A DNA stretch of 64,000 nucleotides. Source: an uncultured Clostridia bacterium (GTDB lineage Bacteria; Bacillota; Clostridia; TANB77; CAG-508). Made by a program: the position numbers and the translations under genes. The stretch is taken from the NCBI GenBank assembly GCA_934177795.1, contig CAKPPS010000001.1, forward strand, positions 91,977-155,976. Reading direction: 5' to 3'. This document shows, in pieces, positions 8,980 to 18,208 of the stretch; the stretch's first letter is position 1, and every line of letters starts with the position of its first letter. The notes beneath the pieces are model-generated. The model was not told the DNA's origin. It saw nothing but the letters and a program-made list of their open reading frames with translations, and searched no databases.

Positions 8980-9562
8980 ATGACAAATGAACAAATAATA
9001 AGCAAAATGAAAGATGTGCTAACAAAAGAAGAGTTAAGCACTTTTTTTAATGCTTGTGAAAATTACATGTATAAAACGATATTTATGATGATATATGGAA
9101 GTGGATTAAGAGTATCAGAGGCAGTAAATTTAAGAATAGAAGATATAGATAGTAGAAAAATGAGAATATTTGTAAGAGCAGGAAAAGGAGGAAAAGATAG
9201 ATATACAGTATTACCAAAAACAAGTTTAGAAATGTTAAGAAAATATTACAAAATGTACAAACCAAAACATCCAGAAGGATATATATTTTTAAATAGAGAA
9301 GGAAATAGATTAAAAATAGAAAGAACAAGAGTATTTTTTAGAAGGTATAGAAAGAAAGCAAAAATAGATAACAAATTTGTAATTCATAGTTTAAGGCATC
9401 GGATTTGCAACAGATTTGATAGAAAGAGGAGCAAGTATATTAGAAGTAAAAGAATTAATGGGACATAGTAATATACGTAGTACAATGGAATATATACATG
9501 TAGCAAAAATGGAATTATCAGTAGAAAATCCATTAGACGAATTTATGAAAGGAAAGAAATAA
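8980..9562 (+). pseudogene. Tyrosine recombinase (Xer/phage-integrase type), frameshifted
   Basis: The start is the ATG at 8980, 9 nt after AGGAGG. The active-site residues are all recognisable: Arg in GSGLRVSEAVNLR, Lys in AGKGGKDRYT, HSLRH, then, in the next frame, GHSNIRSTMEYIHV with the His and the nucleophile Tyr. An extra C at about 9400, right after the LRH codons, shifts the frame; removing it gives LRHGFATDLIERGASILEV, the normal family sequence, to the stop at 9560-9562. About 193 residues long when repaired, so it lacks a full N-terminal SAM-like domain and is a short-form enzyme. It presumably helps the neighbouring IS91-type transposase. Confidence 0.85.
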
Positions 9563-9565
9563 GAA

Positions 9566-10680
9566 ATGACAAACATACAAAAAATATTAGAAATAGGATT
9601 AGAAGAATATTTAGAAAGAAATAAAACAATAGGATATAAACAAAAGGTAATAAAAGCAATAAGAAATTGTAAAAGTGACAAATTAGGAGCCCATAAGTAT
9701 GTATGTGATGAGTGTGGATATGAAGAAATAGCATATAATTCATGTAGAAATAGACATTGTCCAAATTGTCAAACAGGAAAAAAGTTAAAATGGATAGAAG
9801 CAAGAAAAGAAGAAGTGTTAGATATAAAATATTATCATGCAGTATTTACAATACCAAGCGAAATATATAAAATAGCAATACAAAATCAAAGTGAGATATA
9901 TAAAATAATGTTTAAGGCATCAGCAGAAACATTACAAGAACTAGCAAAAGATAAAAAATATTTAGGAGGAGAAATAGGATTTTTTAGTATATTACATACA
10001 TGGGGACAAAATTTAATGTATCATCCACATATACATTGTGTAGTAACAGGAGGGGGGCTAACAGAATTAGGAAAATGGGTAGAAAAAGAAGAAGATTTTT
10101 TCATACCTGTAAAAGTAATGTCTAGGAAATTTAGAGGAAAGTTTTTAAGCTATCTAAAAGAAAGCAAAATTGATTTTTACGGAGAAAATAAAGAGTTAGA
10201 AATCCAGCAATATATAATGAGCTAATAAATAAAATGTATAATAAAGAATGGATAGTATATTGCAAAGAGCCATTTCAAAATGCAAATAGTGTAATCCAAT
10301 ATTTAGGGAGATATACACATAGAGTAGCAATTTCAAATGAAAGAATAGTAAAAGTAGAAGAAGAAAAAGTAACTTTTAAATGGAAAGATTACAAAGATAA
10401 AAACAAGATGAAAGAAATGACAGTAGCAGTAGAAGAATTTATTAGAAGATTTTTGATACATATATTACCGCCCAAATTTATGAAGATAAGATATTATGGA
10501 ATATTAGGAAACAGAAATAAAAAGAAAAAATTATTAAAATGTAAAATCTTAACAAGAACAAAAATATACAAGAAAAAAGAGCTTCCCGCTCTCGAACTAC
10601 TAAAGAAAGTGCTAGGAAAGGACTTTAACTTATGTCCACACTGTAAAAAAGGTCATATGTTAATTCCAAATACTAGCTAA
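9566..10680 (+). pseudogene. IS91-family HUH (Y2-type) transposase, frameshifted
   Basis: The N-terminal zinc-binding domain is visible as CDECGY with RNRHCPNCQ. The HUH motif is YHPHIHCVV and the catalytic tyrosine block is YLGRYTHRVAISN; a second Cys-pair near the end (CPHCKKGHM) closes the protein. The frame breaks at about 10200: GAAATCCAGCA has lost one A compared with the expected Glu-Asn-Pro-Ala, and reading resumes in the next frame as PAIYNELINKMYNKEWIVYC. The rebuilt protein is about 371 residues, normal for the family. These enzymes move DNA by rolling-circle transposition from a single end. Confidence 0.88.
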
Positions 10681-10726
10681 ACCCAAACAATTGAATAATA
10701 CTCTAAAAGCCCGTTTATTCTGGTGA

Positions 10727-11748
10727 GGGGGAAGCTGTGCTTTAATTGTACAATGGAATGGAACAAATTGGCAAGTATGTAGTCAAGATGATAATGAATG
10801 GTACAGTTATACTAATAAAGATAAAAAATGGGCAAATATAATGTTAAGTGATGGAAAGTATAAATCAGATACAGTACAAGTCGAACAAGTAGTAAAAGAC
10901 GATGAATTAGGAAGTATGTATGTGTGGATACCAAGATATGCGTATACAGTAGATAATACTAGTAAGAAAATGAATGTAACATTTGTAAAAGGGAATACAA
11001 ATGAAGGAGTAAATGGAGAAACATTTACAACAGATGAAAGTGTAGATACAAAAACAACAAAATTAGTATACCCAGGATTTAACTTAGGAGGAACAGCATT
11101 AAATTCGGAATAAATTATGCAAGTAGCCACTTAATAAAAAATAGTGAATGGGGAGCAGTAGCATATTTAAGTTATAGTGAATATGGAAGTGTACCCAAAA
11201 TAAATGCCTCAGGAACATTAATAGAGAGTCCATGGTATACTTATGATGCGTATACAGGACAAGGACCAAAGTCGGAAAAAGATGAAGGAAGATATGAAAA
11301 AACGGATGATACTCATAATTACAATACAACAAACGGACAACTTGCTAGCACTACAGGAAATACAACAGGAATATATGATATGAATGGTGGAGCGTGGGAA
11401 AGAGTAGCGGGTTATCTAGATAATGGAAATAACAATCTAAATAAATATGGAAACAGTACATCAGATAGTAAGATACAATATTATGCGCCTTATGATGATA
11501 AACAAAATAGAGGCTGGTTTATGACAGCAGAAGAACCAGCTAAGGATAAAGATATAAATCAGAAGTATGCTAGGGCATGGGATTCTGATGGAGTATTAAT
11601 TGGACATGTAGCTGCACCTTTTATTTTACGTGGTGGCGTTTTCCATTACATTGATACCGCAGGTATATTGTGTACATCTTTTACTTATGGTCTTGCTAAC
11701 AACTATGCTTACAGTACTGTTGGATTTCGTCCTGTGCTCGTGTTATAA
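10727..11748 (+). pseudogene. C-terminal remnant of a DGR-type variable surface protein
   Basis: The 5' part is gone: the frame opens at 10727 just past an in-frame TGA and past the IS91-type element, reading LIVQWNGTNWQVCSQ and later SMYVWIPRYAY. A single-base change near 11100 shifts the frame; the rest continues as NYASSHLIKNSEWGAVAYLS, GIYDMNGGAWERVAGYL and ends GFRPVLVL. This layout (WIPRY, NSEWGAVAYL, YDMNGGxWE, RGG, GFRPVL) is that of the C-type-lectin/formylglycine-enzyme fold used by targets of diversity-generating retroelements. Such proteins in gut Clostridia commonly carry a pilin-like or signal-anchor N-terminus. Truncation plus frameshift make the gene non-functional as assembled, though its last part is intact down to the stop. 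Confidence 0.7.
11629..11736 (+). other. Putative DGR variable region (VR)
   Basis: Between the codons for Arg-Gly-Gly (11629-11637) and Gly-Phe-Arg-Pro (11722-11733) there are 28 codons, and 24 end in T or C, in a genome whose codons mostly end in A. The first seven (V F H Y I D T) are all NNY, as expected when AAY codons of a template repeat are changed at adenines. The short stretch uses codons such as CGT, GGC and ACC that are rare around it. No template repeat, avd or reverse transcriptase gene is in the window, so diversification would have to act in trans or be extinct. Confidence 0.6.
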
Positions 11749-11879
11749 TGCTTCGATACACAAAGAAACATAAAGGTTTCTATCCTAGATGTGCATTTTT
11801 TAAGGAGAATGCTGAGCAATGCTATCAATTGAGCTTTTCAAGATTGGTGTGTAAATTGATTTTAATAATACAAAAGTAG
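11748..11879 (+). CDS. Possible 43-residue ORF coupled to the DGR-type gene
   Basis: The ATG overlaps the stop of the preceding gene as TAATG, the classic arrangement for coupled translation. The predicted peptide starts MLRYTKKHKGFYPRC and ends VCKLILIIQK; it is basic with three or four Cys and a hydrophobic end. I do not recognise it. It might be the truncated start of a former downstream DGR gene, or chance: the transcription terminator begins inside its last codons. Confidence 0.3.
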   Translation: MLRYTKKHKGFYPRCAFFKENAEQCYQLSFSRLVCKLILIIQK

Positions 11880-11918
11880 TGTGGATAACATGATGGTTGT
11901 CGTACTACTTTTTTTGTT
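11873..11918 (+). terminator. Terminator after the DGR-type remnant
   Basis: AAAGTAGT pairs with ACTACTTT around a partly paired loop, followed by seven T. The 190 bases after it, up to pta, hold only the pta promoter. Confidence 0.75.
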
Positions 11919-12027
11919 TTACATATTTTATGTAAGAGGTCAACAAAACAACGTATTGGAACCTCAAGCTAATTTCTATATAATTATGATTGATTACCTA
12001 TGTTTATACAAAAAAAGCAAAAAAGAC

Positions 12028-12057
12028 TTGTGCTTTTAATCACTTATATTATATAAT
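12028..12057 (+). promoter_or_regulatory. Promoter of the pta-ackA operon
   Basis: TTGTGC (12028-12033), an 18-bp spacer and TATAAT (12052-12057), about 55 nt ahead of the pta start. Confidence 0.5.
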
Positions 12058-12110
12058 GTTACATATAAATAATTATATATAACCTTAAACAAAAGGAGTT
12101 GATAATAGAA

Positions 12111-13112
12111 ATGACATTTATAGAAGAAATAAAAGAAAGAGCAAAAAAAACAATTAAAACAATTATATTACCAGAAGCAGAAGACATAAGAGTATTACAA
12201 GCAACAGAAAAGGTAATTGCAGAAAAATATGCTAAAATTATTTTAATTGGTAATAAAAAAGATACACAAGAAAAAGCAAAAGCTAACGGTATAAATATAG
12301 AGGGAGCAGAAATAATAGAACCAGAAAAATCAGAAGCTTATGAAAAATATGTCAATTTATTGTTTGAATTAAGAAAAAACAAAGGAATGACAATTGAAAA
12401 AGCAAAAGAATTGGTTTTAAATCCAGTATATTATGGAATGTTAATGTTAAAAGATAATCAAGCAGATGGATTAGTATCAGGAGCTGCACATTCTACATCA
12501 GATACATTAAGACCAGCATTACAAATTTTAAAAACTGCACCAAATACAAAGTTGGTTTCTGCTTTTTTTGTTATGGTTGTACCAGAATGTGAATATGGAG
12601 AAAACGGAGTTTTTATATTTGGAGATAGTGGATTAAATGAAAATCCAGATGCAGAAAAACTATCAGAAATAGCAATTTCTTCAAGTAAAAGTTTTAAACA
12701 ATTAGTTTGTAAAGAACCTAAAGTTGCAATGCTTTCATATTCAACTCATGGAAGTGCACATTCAGAACTAACAGAAAAAGTAATAGAAGCAACGAAGTTA
12801 GTTAAAGAAAAAGATAAAGAATTAATAGTAGATGGAGAATTACAATTAGATGCGGCAATAATACCAGAAATTGCAGCATCAAAAGCACCAAATAGTAATT
12901 TAAAAGGTGATGCTAATGTATTAATTTTCCCTAACTTAGATGCTGGAAACATAGGATATAAACTAGTACAAAGATTAGGAAAAGCAGAAGCTTATGGACC
13001 ATTGTGTCAAGGAATAGCTAAACCTGTAAATGATTTGTCACGAGGTTGTAATAGTGATGACATTGCAGGAGTAATAGCAATAACTGCTGTCCAAGCACAA
13101 GAAAGTGAATAA
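12111..13112 (+). CDS. pta: Phosphate acetyltransferase
   Basis: Converts acetyl-CoA and phosphate to acetyl phosphate, the first step of acetate fermentation with substrate-level ATP gain. The 334-residue single-domain form starts MTFIEEIKERAKK and has IILPEAEDIRVL, DGLVSGAAHSTSDTLRPALQ and the C-terminal KPVNDLSRGCNSDDIAGV, all typical of Pta. The ATG at 12111 follows AAGGAG by 12 nt; an in-frame TTG at 12099 lies too close to that site. The two acetate kinase genes follow directly. Confidence 0.95.
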   Translation: MTFIEEIKERAKKTIKTIILPEAEDIRVLQATEKVIAEKYAKIILIGNKKDTQEKAKANGINIEGAEIIEPEKSEAYEKYVNLLFELRKNKGMTIEKAKELVLNPVYYGMLMLKDNQADGLVSGAAHSTSDTLRPALQILKTAPNTKLVSAFFVMVVPECEYGENGVFIFGDSGLNENPDAEKLSEIAISSSKSFKQLVCKEPKVAMLSYSTHGSAHSELTEKVIEATKLVKEKDKELIVDGELQLDAAIIPEIAASKAPNSNLKGDANVLIFPNLDAGNIGYKLVQRLGKAEAYGPLCQGIAKPVNDLSRGCNSDDIAGVIAITAVQAQESE

Positions 13113-13136
13113 AAATGTTTGAATGGAGGTATGTTT

Positions 13137-14327
13137 ATGAAAATACTAGTATTAAATTCAGGAAGTTCATCATTAAAATATCAAGTTATTGATATGAAAA
13201 CAGAAAAAGTTTTAGCAAAAGGATATTTTGAAAGAATTGGTCAAGCTGATTCATTTTTAACACATAAAGTAAATGGAGAAAAGCATAAATTTGAACATTA
13301 TGCAAAAAATCATGAACAAGCAATTTCATTTGTATTGAGCAGATTAACTAATCCAAATTATGGTGTAATAAAAAATTTTGATGAATTAGATGGAATTGGA
13401 CATAGAGTGGTACACGGAGGAGAAAAATTTGCAAATCCAGTAGTGATAACAGATGAAGTAATAAAACAAATAGAAGAATGTATAGAATTAGCACCAATGC
13501 ATAATCCTGCAGCTATATTAGGAATAAAAGCATGTAAAAAAATAGTTCCACACAAAAAAATGGTAGCAGTATTTGATACAGCTTTTCATCAAACATTAGA
13601 AAAAGATAAATATATATATCCAATACCTTATGAATATTATGAAAAATATGGAATTAGAAAATATGGGTTCCATGGTACATCACACCAGTTTGTGGCACAG
13701 AGAGCAGCTGAACTAGTAGGAAAGAATATTAAAGAATTAAAAATAGTGAATTGTCATTTAGGTCAAGGTGCTAGTGTATGTGCTATAAAAGATGGAAAAT
13801 CTATAGAGACAAGTATGGGATTAACACCTTTAGGAGGTATATCTATGGGGACTAGAAGTGGAGACCTAGACCCATCTGTAGTAACTTACATTATGAAAAA
13901 GGAAAAAATAGGACCAGAAAAAATAGAGAAAATATTAAATCATCAATCAGGAGCTTATGGAATATCTGAGGTATCAGTTGACTTTAGAGACATAGAAGCA
14001 GAAGCTGCAGAAGGAGATGAGAAATCTATACTAGCATTAGATAATTTCCATTATCTTGTTGCAAGCTATGTAGCTAGATGTGCAGTAGCAATGGGAGGCA
14101 TAGATGTATTAACATTTACAGCAGGTGTAGGAGAAAAAGGACAACAATCAAGAGAAGAAATTTGTGAATATTTAGGTGTTCTAGGAGTTCAAATAGATAA
14201 AGTATATAATCAACAAATTAAAGGGATAGAAGCAGAAATTACAGGTGAAAATGCAAAAGTTAGAACTTTTGTAATACCAACAAATGAAGAATTAATGATT
14301 GCAAGAGAAACTGTAAATGCAAAATAA
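13137..14327 (+). CDS. ackA: Acetate kinase, first copy
   Basis: Transfers phosphate from acetyl phosphate to ADP, giving acetate and ATP. The start ATG 13137 lies 6 nt after GGAGGT; MKILVLNSGSSSLKYQ is the standard AckA opening. Further signatures are AVFDTAFHQT, RKYGFHGTSHQFV, CHLGQGASVCAI, the DTS-type loop TSMGLTPLGGISMGTRSGDLDP and the ending IPTNEELMIARET. Length of about 396 residues is normal. It sits 24 nt after pta. Confidence 0.96.
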   Translation: MKILVLNSGSSSLKYQVIDMKTEKVLAKGYFERIGQADSFLTHKVNGEKHKFEHYAKNHEQAISFVLSRLTNPNYGVIKNFDELDGIGHRVVHGGEKFANPVVITDEVIKQIEECIELAPMHNPAAILGIKACKKIVPHKKMVAVFDTAFHQTLEKDKYIYPIPYEYYEKYGIRKYGFHGTSHQFVAQRAAELVGKNIKELKIVNCHLGQGASVCAIKDGKSIETSMGLTPLGGISMGTRSGDLDPSVVTYIMKKEKIGPEKIEKILNHQSGAYGISEVSVDFRDIEAEAAEGDEKSILALDNFHYLVASYVARCAVAMGGIDVLTFTAGVGEKGQQSREEICEYLGVLGVQIDKVYNQQIKGIEAEITGENAKVRTFVIPTNEELMIARETVNAK

Positions 14328-14351
14328 AAAAATTAAATTGGAGGAATAAAA

Positions 14352-15545
14352 ATGAAAATATTAGTATTAAATTGTGGGAGTTCATCATTAAAATATCAAT
14401 TAATAAATATGGAAACAGAACAAGTGATGGCTTCAGGAAAATATGAAAGAATAGGAGAAGAAGAAGCTTTTATAACACATAAAGTAAATGGAAAAAAAGT
14501 AGAGATAAAAAAACCAGCATATAATCATAAAGAAGCAATAGCTTTTACTTTAGAGCAATTTATAAATCCAGAATATAAAGTAATAGATTCATTAGATGAA
14601 ATTAATGCAATAGGACACAGAATGGTACATGGTGGTGAAAAAATATCTGATTCAGTATTAATAACAGATGAAATTATCAAAATAGTAGAAGAATATACTG
14701 ATTTAGCACCTTTACATAATCCAGCATGCATATTAGGAATAGAAGCATGTAAAGAAGTAATGCCAGATAAAAAAATGGTAGGAGTATTTGACACAGCTTT
14801 CCATTCAACTATAGAAAAAGATAAATATATATATCCAATACCTTACGAATATTATAAAAAATATGGTGTAAGAAAATATGGATTCCATGGTACATCACAT
14901 AAATATGTATCTCAAAGACTAGGAGAAATTGAAGGAATTTCACTTGAAGGAACAAAAATAGTAACTTGTCACTTAGGTCAAGGTTCTAGTATATGTGCTA
15001 TAAAAGATGGAAAATCAATAGATACAAGCATGGGATTAACACCTTTAGGAGGAATACCAATGGTAACTAGAAGTGGAGACCTAGATCCATCAGTTATAAC
15101 ATTTATTATGAAAAAAGAAAATATAGATGCTTCAGAAATGGAAGATATTTTAAATAAAAAATCAGGTTTAGCTAGTATATCTGGTATGGCTCCAGATTTT
15201 AGAGTTATAGAAGAAGAAGCAAACAATGGGTCAGAAGATGCTAAAATAGCAATAGAAAAATTTAATTATTCTATTGCAAGTTATATAGCTAAATATGCAG
15301 TAGCAATGAAAGGAATAGACTATTTAATATTTACGGGAGGAATTGGTGAAAATCAAATTAACATAAGAAAAGGCATTTGTGAAAAATTAAAATTTATGGG
15401 AGTTGACTTAGATTTAGAAAGTAACAATGTTAGAAGTGAAGAAAAAGTAATTTCAACTAAAGATTCTAAAATAAAAGTATATATAATTCCAACAAATGAG
15501 GAATTAATGATTGCTAAAGAAACTAAACGAATTATAAGTGAATAA
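14352..15545 (+). CDS. ackA: Acetate kinase, second tandem copy
   Basis: A full 397-residue acetate kinase, beginning MKILVLNCGSSSLKYQ, only 24 nt after the first copy. All motifs are kept (FHGTSHKYV, CHLGQGSSICAI, TSMGLTPLGGIPMVTRSGDL, IPTNEELMIAKE). Notable changes from copy 1 include Ser to Cys in the N-terminal NSGSSS loop and SMGTRSG to PMVTRSG next to the active site. The copies are clearly related but far from identical, so the duplication is not recent; the second may prefer a different acid (propionate, for example) or be differently controlled (inference). Confidence 0.94.
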   Translation: MKILVLNCGSSSLKYQLINMETEQVMASGKYERIGEEEAFITHKVNGKKVEIKKPAYNHKEAIAFTLEQFINPEYKVIDSLDEINAIGHRMVHGGEKISDSVLITDEIIKIVEEYTDLAPLHNPACILGIEACKEVMPDKKMVGVFDTAFHSTIEKDKYIYPIPYEYYKKYGVRKYGFHGTSHKYVSQRLGEIEGISLEGTKIVTCHLGQGSSICAIKDGKSIDTSMGLTPLGGIPMVTRSGDLDPSVITFIMKKENIDASEMEDILNKKSGLASISGMAPDFRVIEEEANNGSEDAKIAIEKFNYSIASYIAKYAVAMKGIDYLIFTGGIGENQINIRKGICEKLKFMGVDLDLESNNVRSEEKVISTKDSKIKVYIIPTNEELMIAKETKRIISE

Positions 15546-15571
15546 AATAGAAAGAAGAGGAATGATATTAA

Positions 15572-16912
15572 ATGTCAAAACCAATAGTAGCGATAATAGG
15601 AAAACCTAATGTAGGAAAATCAACATTTTTTAATTATCTTGTTGGTAGTAGAATATCTATAGTAGAAGATACTCCAGGTGTGACAAGGGATAGAGTTTAT
15701 GCTGATACAAATTGGAGAGGAAGAAATTTTACATTGATTGATACAGCAGGTATTGAGCCATATTCAGAAGATATTATATTATCTCAGATGAGAGAACAAG
15801 CTAATTTAGCAATTGCAATGGCTGATGTTATAATATTTTTAACAGATATCAGGCAAGGGATTACTGCTGCAGACCAAGAAATTGCAGTTATGCTAAAAAA
15901 GTCAAATAAACCAGTAGTATTAGTCTGCAATAAAGCTGATAATTTTGAAAAAGACAAAGAAGAAATATATGAATTTTATAATCTAGGATTAGGAGATCCA
16001 TATCCAATATCTGCAAGTAATGCAATAGGAATTGGAGATGTATTAGATGAAATATATGAAAATTTTCCGGAAAAAACTATAGATGAAGATGAAGAAGATA
16101 TTATAAAAGTTGCAGTTATAGGAAAGCCAAATGTAGGTAAATCATCATTAGTAAATAAAATATTAGGAGAAAATAGAACGATTGTAAGTGATATAGCAGG
16201 AACAACAAGAGATGCTATTGACTCAAGTTTTGAAAATGAAAAAGGAAAATATGTATTAATTGATACAGCAGGAGTGAGAAGAAAAAGTAAAATAAAAGAA
16301 TCTATAGAGAAATTTAGCATAATGAGAACATTACTTGCAATTGAAAGGGCAGATGTATGTTTGATGATGATTGATGCTGTAGAAGGAGTTACAGAACAAG
16401 ATGCCAAAATTGCAGGAGAAGCACACGAAGCTGGAAAAGGAATTATCATTGTTGTAAACAAATGGGATGCATATCCAAAAGAAACAGGAACGCTAGAAAA
16501 ATATAAAAAAGAAATATATAATAGATTATCATATTTATCTTATGCACCAATCATGTTTATATCAGCTAAAACAGGACAAAGAGTAAATAAATTATTTGAC
16601 ATGATAAATCACGTAAATGAACAAAATAGTATGAGAGTAACAACATCAATATTAAATCAAGTAATAAATGAAGCAATTGCAATTGTTCAGCCACCAACAG
16701 ATAAAGGAAGACGATTAAAGATATTTTATGGAACACAGGTATCAACAAAACCGCCAACATTTGTTATCTTTGTAAATGATAAACAATTATTTCATTTTTC
16801 TTATGAAAGATATTTAGTAAATCAAATTAGAAAAGAATTTGGACTAGAAGGAACACCTGTTAGGATAATAATAAGAGAAAAGAAAGAAAAGGAGAAAAGA
16901 AATGATTTTTAA
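15572..16912 (+). CDS. der: Ribosome-assembly GTPase Der (EngA)
   Basis: A 446-residue protein with two consecutive G domains: GKPNVGKSTFFN near the N-terminus and GKPNVGKSSLVN near residue 185, each with DTAG and NKxD motifs (NKAD, NKWD). The C-terminal KH-like domain ends VRIIIREKKEKE. Der acts in 50S subunit assembly. The 3' end overlaps plsY by 11 nt, the common clostridial der-plsY-gpsA order. Confidence 0.97.
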   Translation: MSKPIVAIIGKPNVGKSTFFNYLVGSRISIVEDTPGVTRDRVYADTNWRGRNFTLIDTAGIEPYSEDIILSQMREQANLAIAMADVIIFLTDIRQGITAADQEIAVMLKKSNKPVVLVCNKADNFEKDKEEIYEFYNLGLGDPYPISASNAIGIGDVLDEIYENFPEKTIDEDEEDIIKVAVIGKPNVGKSSLVNKILGENRTIVSDIAGTTRDAIDSSFENEKGKYVLIDTAGVRRKSKIKESIEKFSIMRTLLAIERADVCLMMIDAVEGVTEQDAKIAGEAHEAGKGIIIVVNKWDAYPKETGTLEKYKKEIYNRLSYLSYAPIMFISAKTGQRVNKLFDMINHVNEQNSMRVTTSILNQVINEAIAIVQPPTDKGRRLKIFYGTQVSTKPPTFVIFVNDKQLFHFSYERYLVNQIRKEFGLEGTPVRIIIREKKEKEKRNDF

Positions 16913-17531
16913 TATTATAATAGCAATAATTGCATATCTAATAGGAAGTATAAACTTTTCAGTTATAATTAGTAAAAAAATAGCTGGATTTGATGTTAGA
17001 GAAAAAGGTAGTGGTAATGCTGGAAGTACTAATATGCTTCGCTCAGTTGGAAAAAAAGCCGCAGCTTTAACATTAATTTGTGATGTTTTAAAAGGTGTTG
17101 TGGCAATATTAATAGCAATGTTTATTGGCTATATATTCAAAGTAGAAAATCAATCATTATTAGTGCAAATAGCTGGAATAGCAGTAGTAATTGGTCATAC
17201 ATTTCCAATATTCTTTGGATTTAAAGGTGGAAAAGGAGTGGCAACATCTTTAGGAATTTTGATTATGAGTAATTGGCAAATAGGACTAATATGTTTAGTG
17301 TTTGGGATAGTATTGATTGCATTAACAAGAATGGTATCATTAGGGTCTTGCGGAGGAGCAGTATTATTTCCGGTTTTAACTTTATTTATTAAAGAACATT
17401 ATATTGTAACACAAGGCAGTGGATATTTTATATATAGTGTATTACTAGCAGCATTTATTTTATTTAATCATAGAAGTAATATTAAACGAATTTTATCAGG
17501 AACAGAAAATAGAATAAGTTTTTCAAAGTAA
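16902..17531 (+). CDS. plsY: Glycerol-3-phosphate acyltransferase PlsY
   Basis: A 209-residue multi-pass membrane enzyme that moves the acyl group from acyl-phosphate to glycerol-3-phosphate, the first step of phosphatidic acid synthesis. It shows GSGNAGSTNMLR, GHTFPIFFGFKGGKGVAT and NHRSNIKRI. It overlaps the end of der, and gpsA, which makes its substrate, lies two genes down. Confidence 0.95.
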   Translation: MIFNIIIAIIAYLIGSINFSVIISKKIAGFDVREKGSGNAGSTNMLRSVGKKAAALTLICDVLKGVVAILIAMFIGYIFKVENQSLLVQIAGIAVVIGHTFPIFFGFKGGKGVATSLGILIMSNWQIGLICLVFGIVLIALTRMVSLGSCGGAVLFPVLTLFIKEHYIVTQGSGYFIYSVLLAAFILFNHRSNIKRILSGTENRISFSK

Positions 17532-17559
17532 GCCCAAATATAAACAAGGAGAAATTCAA

Positions 17560-18174
17560 ATGAAAAAAATACTAAGTATTTTTATTATATTTATAATTAT
17601 AGCAAGTACTATGATAACTGTTGTACAAGCTAGTGATTATAAACATATAGAGTTAAATTTAAAAATATTAGATTATACACGAAGAGACAAAGTGAATTTA
17701 TCTATATTACTTCCAAAAGATTATATTATTTATGCAATAAACAATTCAAATTTAAATATTGAATATAAAGGAGTAGAAACTTTAAAGGATAATGACATTA
17801 TAGGAATAGAAGTGAATAAAAATAATATTAATGATGAATTATATGTAGATAATAATACAGGAATTGAATATATACAAATTAGATTAGAACCTAATTCAGA
17901 AGGTAACTATACATTTAACATATTAGAAAATTATAAAAAATTAGATATGAAATTTAGAATAACAAATGACGAAAAAGATTATATTATGCATATAGATAAT
18001 TTCAAAACAGAAAATAATGTTTGTAAAATAGAATATAATTATACTAAAGACAAATTGAAACAACCAGCAACAATAAAAATAAATTTTATTACATTATTTT
18101 TTATATTGATATTGATTATTCTTGTGATAATTACAATCATGGTTAAAGTAAAAGTCGAAAATAATAAATATTAA
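17560..18174 (+). CDS. Exported membrane-anchored protein of unknown function
   Basis: A 204-residue protein with an N-terminal signal peptide (cleavage near VVQAS), an extracytoplasmic domain rich in Asn, Ile, Tyr and Lys, and a C-terminal membrane helix (ITLFFILILIILVIITIMV) with a short basic tail. I do not recognise the family. It lies between plsY and gpsA, starting 28 nt after plsY behind ACAAGGAG, so it is probably co-transcribed with them. There is no cell-wall sorting signal. Confidence 0.7.
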   Translation: MKKILSIFIIFIIIASTMITVVQASDYKHIELNLKILDYTRRDKVNLSILLPKDYIIYAINNSNLNIEYKGVETLKDNDIIGIEVNKNNINDELYVDNNTGIEYIQIRLEPNSEGNYTFNILENYKKLDMKFRITNDEKDYIMHIDNFKTENNVCKIEYNYTKDKLKQPATIKINFITLFFILILIILVIITIMVKVKVENNKY

Positions 18175-18208
18175 TTATATGCGAAATAGGAAAGAAGGTA
18201 AACTAGAA

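Larger units (their letters stand above)
8840..10700 (+). mobile_element. Decayed IS91-type element with tyrosine recombinase
   Basis: Two adjacent genes, a tyrosine recombinase and a zinc-finger HUH transposase, both on the plus strand and separated by 3 nt, form the recognised IS91-like arrangement in which a Xer-like gene accompanies the rolling-circle transposase. Each has one single-base frameshift, so as written the element is inactive. Boundaries are estimates: the left end lies after the terminator at 8832, and the right end between the transposase stop (10680) and the first codons of the DGR-target remnant (10727). IS91 elements lack terminal inverted repeats, so the ends cannot be drawn exactly. 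Confidence 0.65.

Noticed and set aside
9395..9405. Programmed frameshift in the recombinase
   Set aside because: There is no slippery run at the site; one extra C explains the break fully, so decay or sequencing error is more likely.
12000..12110. DGR template repeat or reverse transcriptase near the variable region
   Set aside because: I saw no second copy of the VR-like sequence and no reverse-transcriptase motif (YxDD) gene on either strand in the window.
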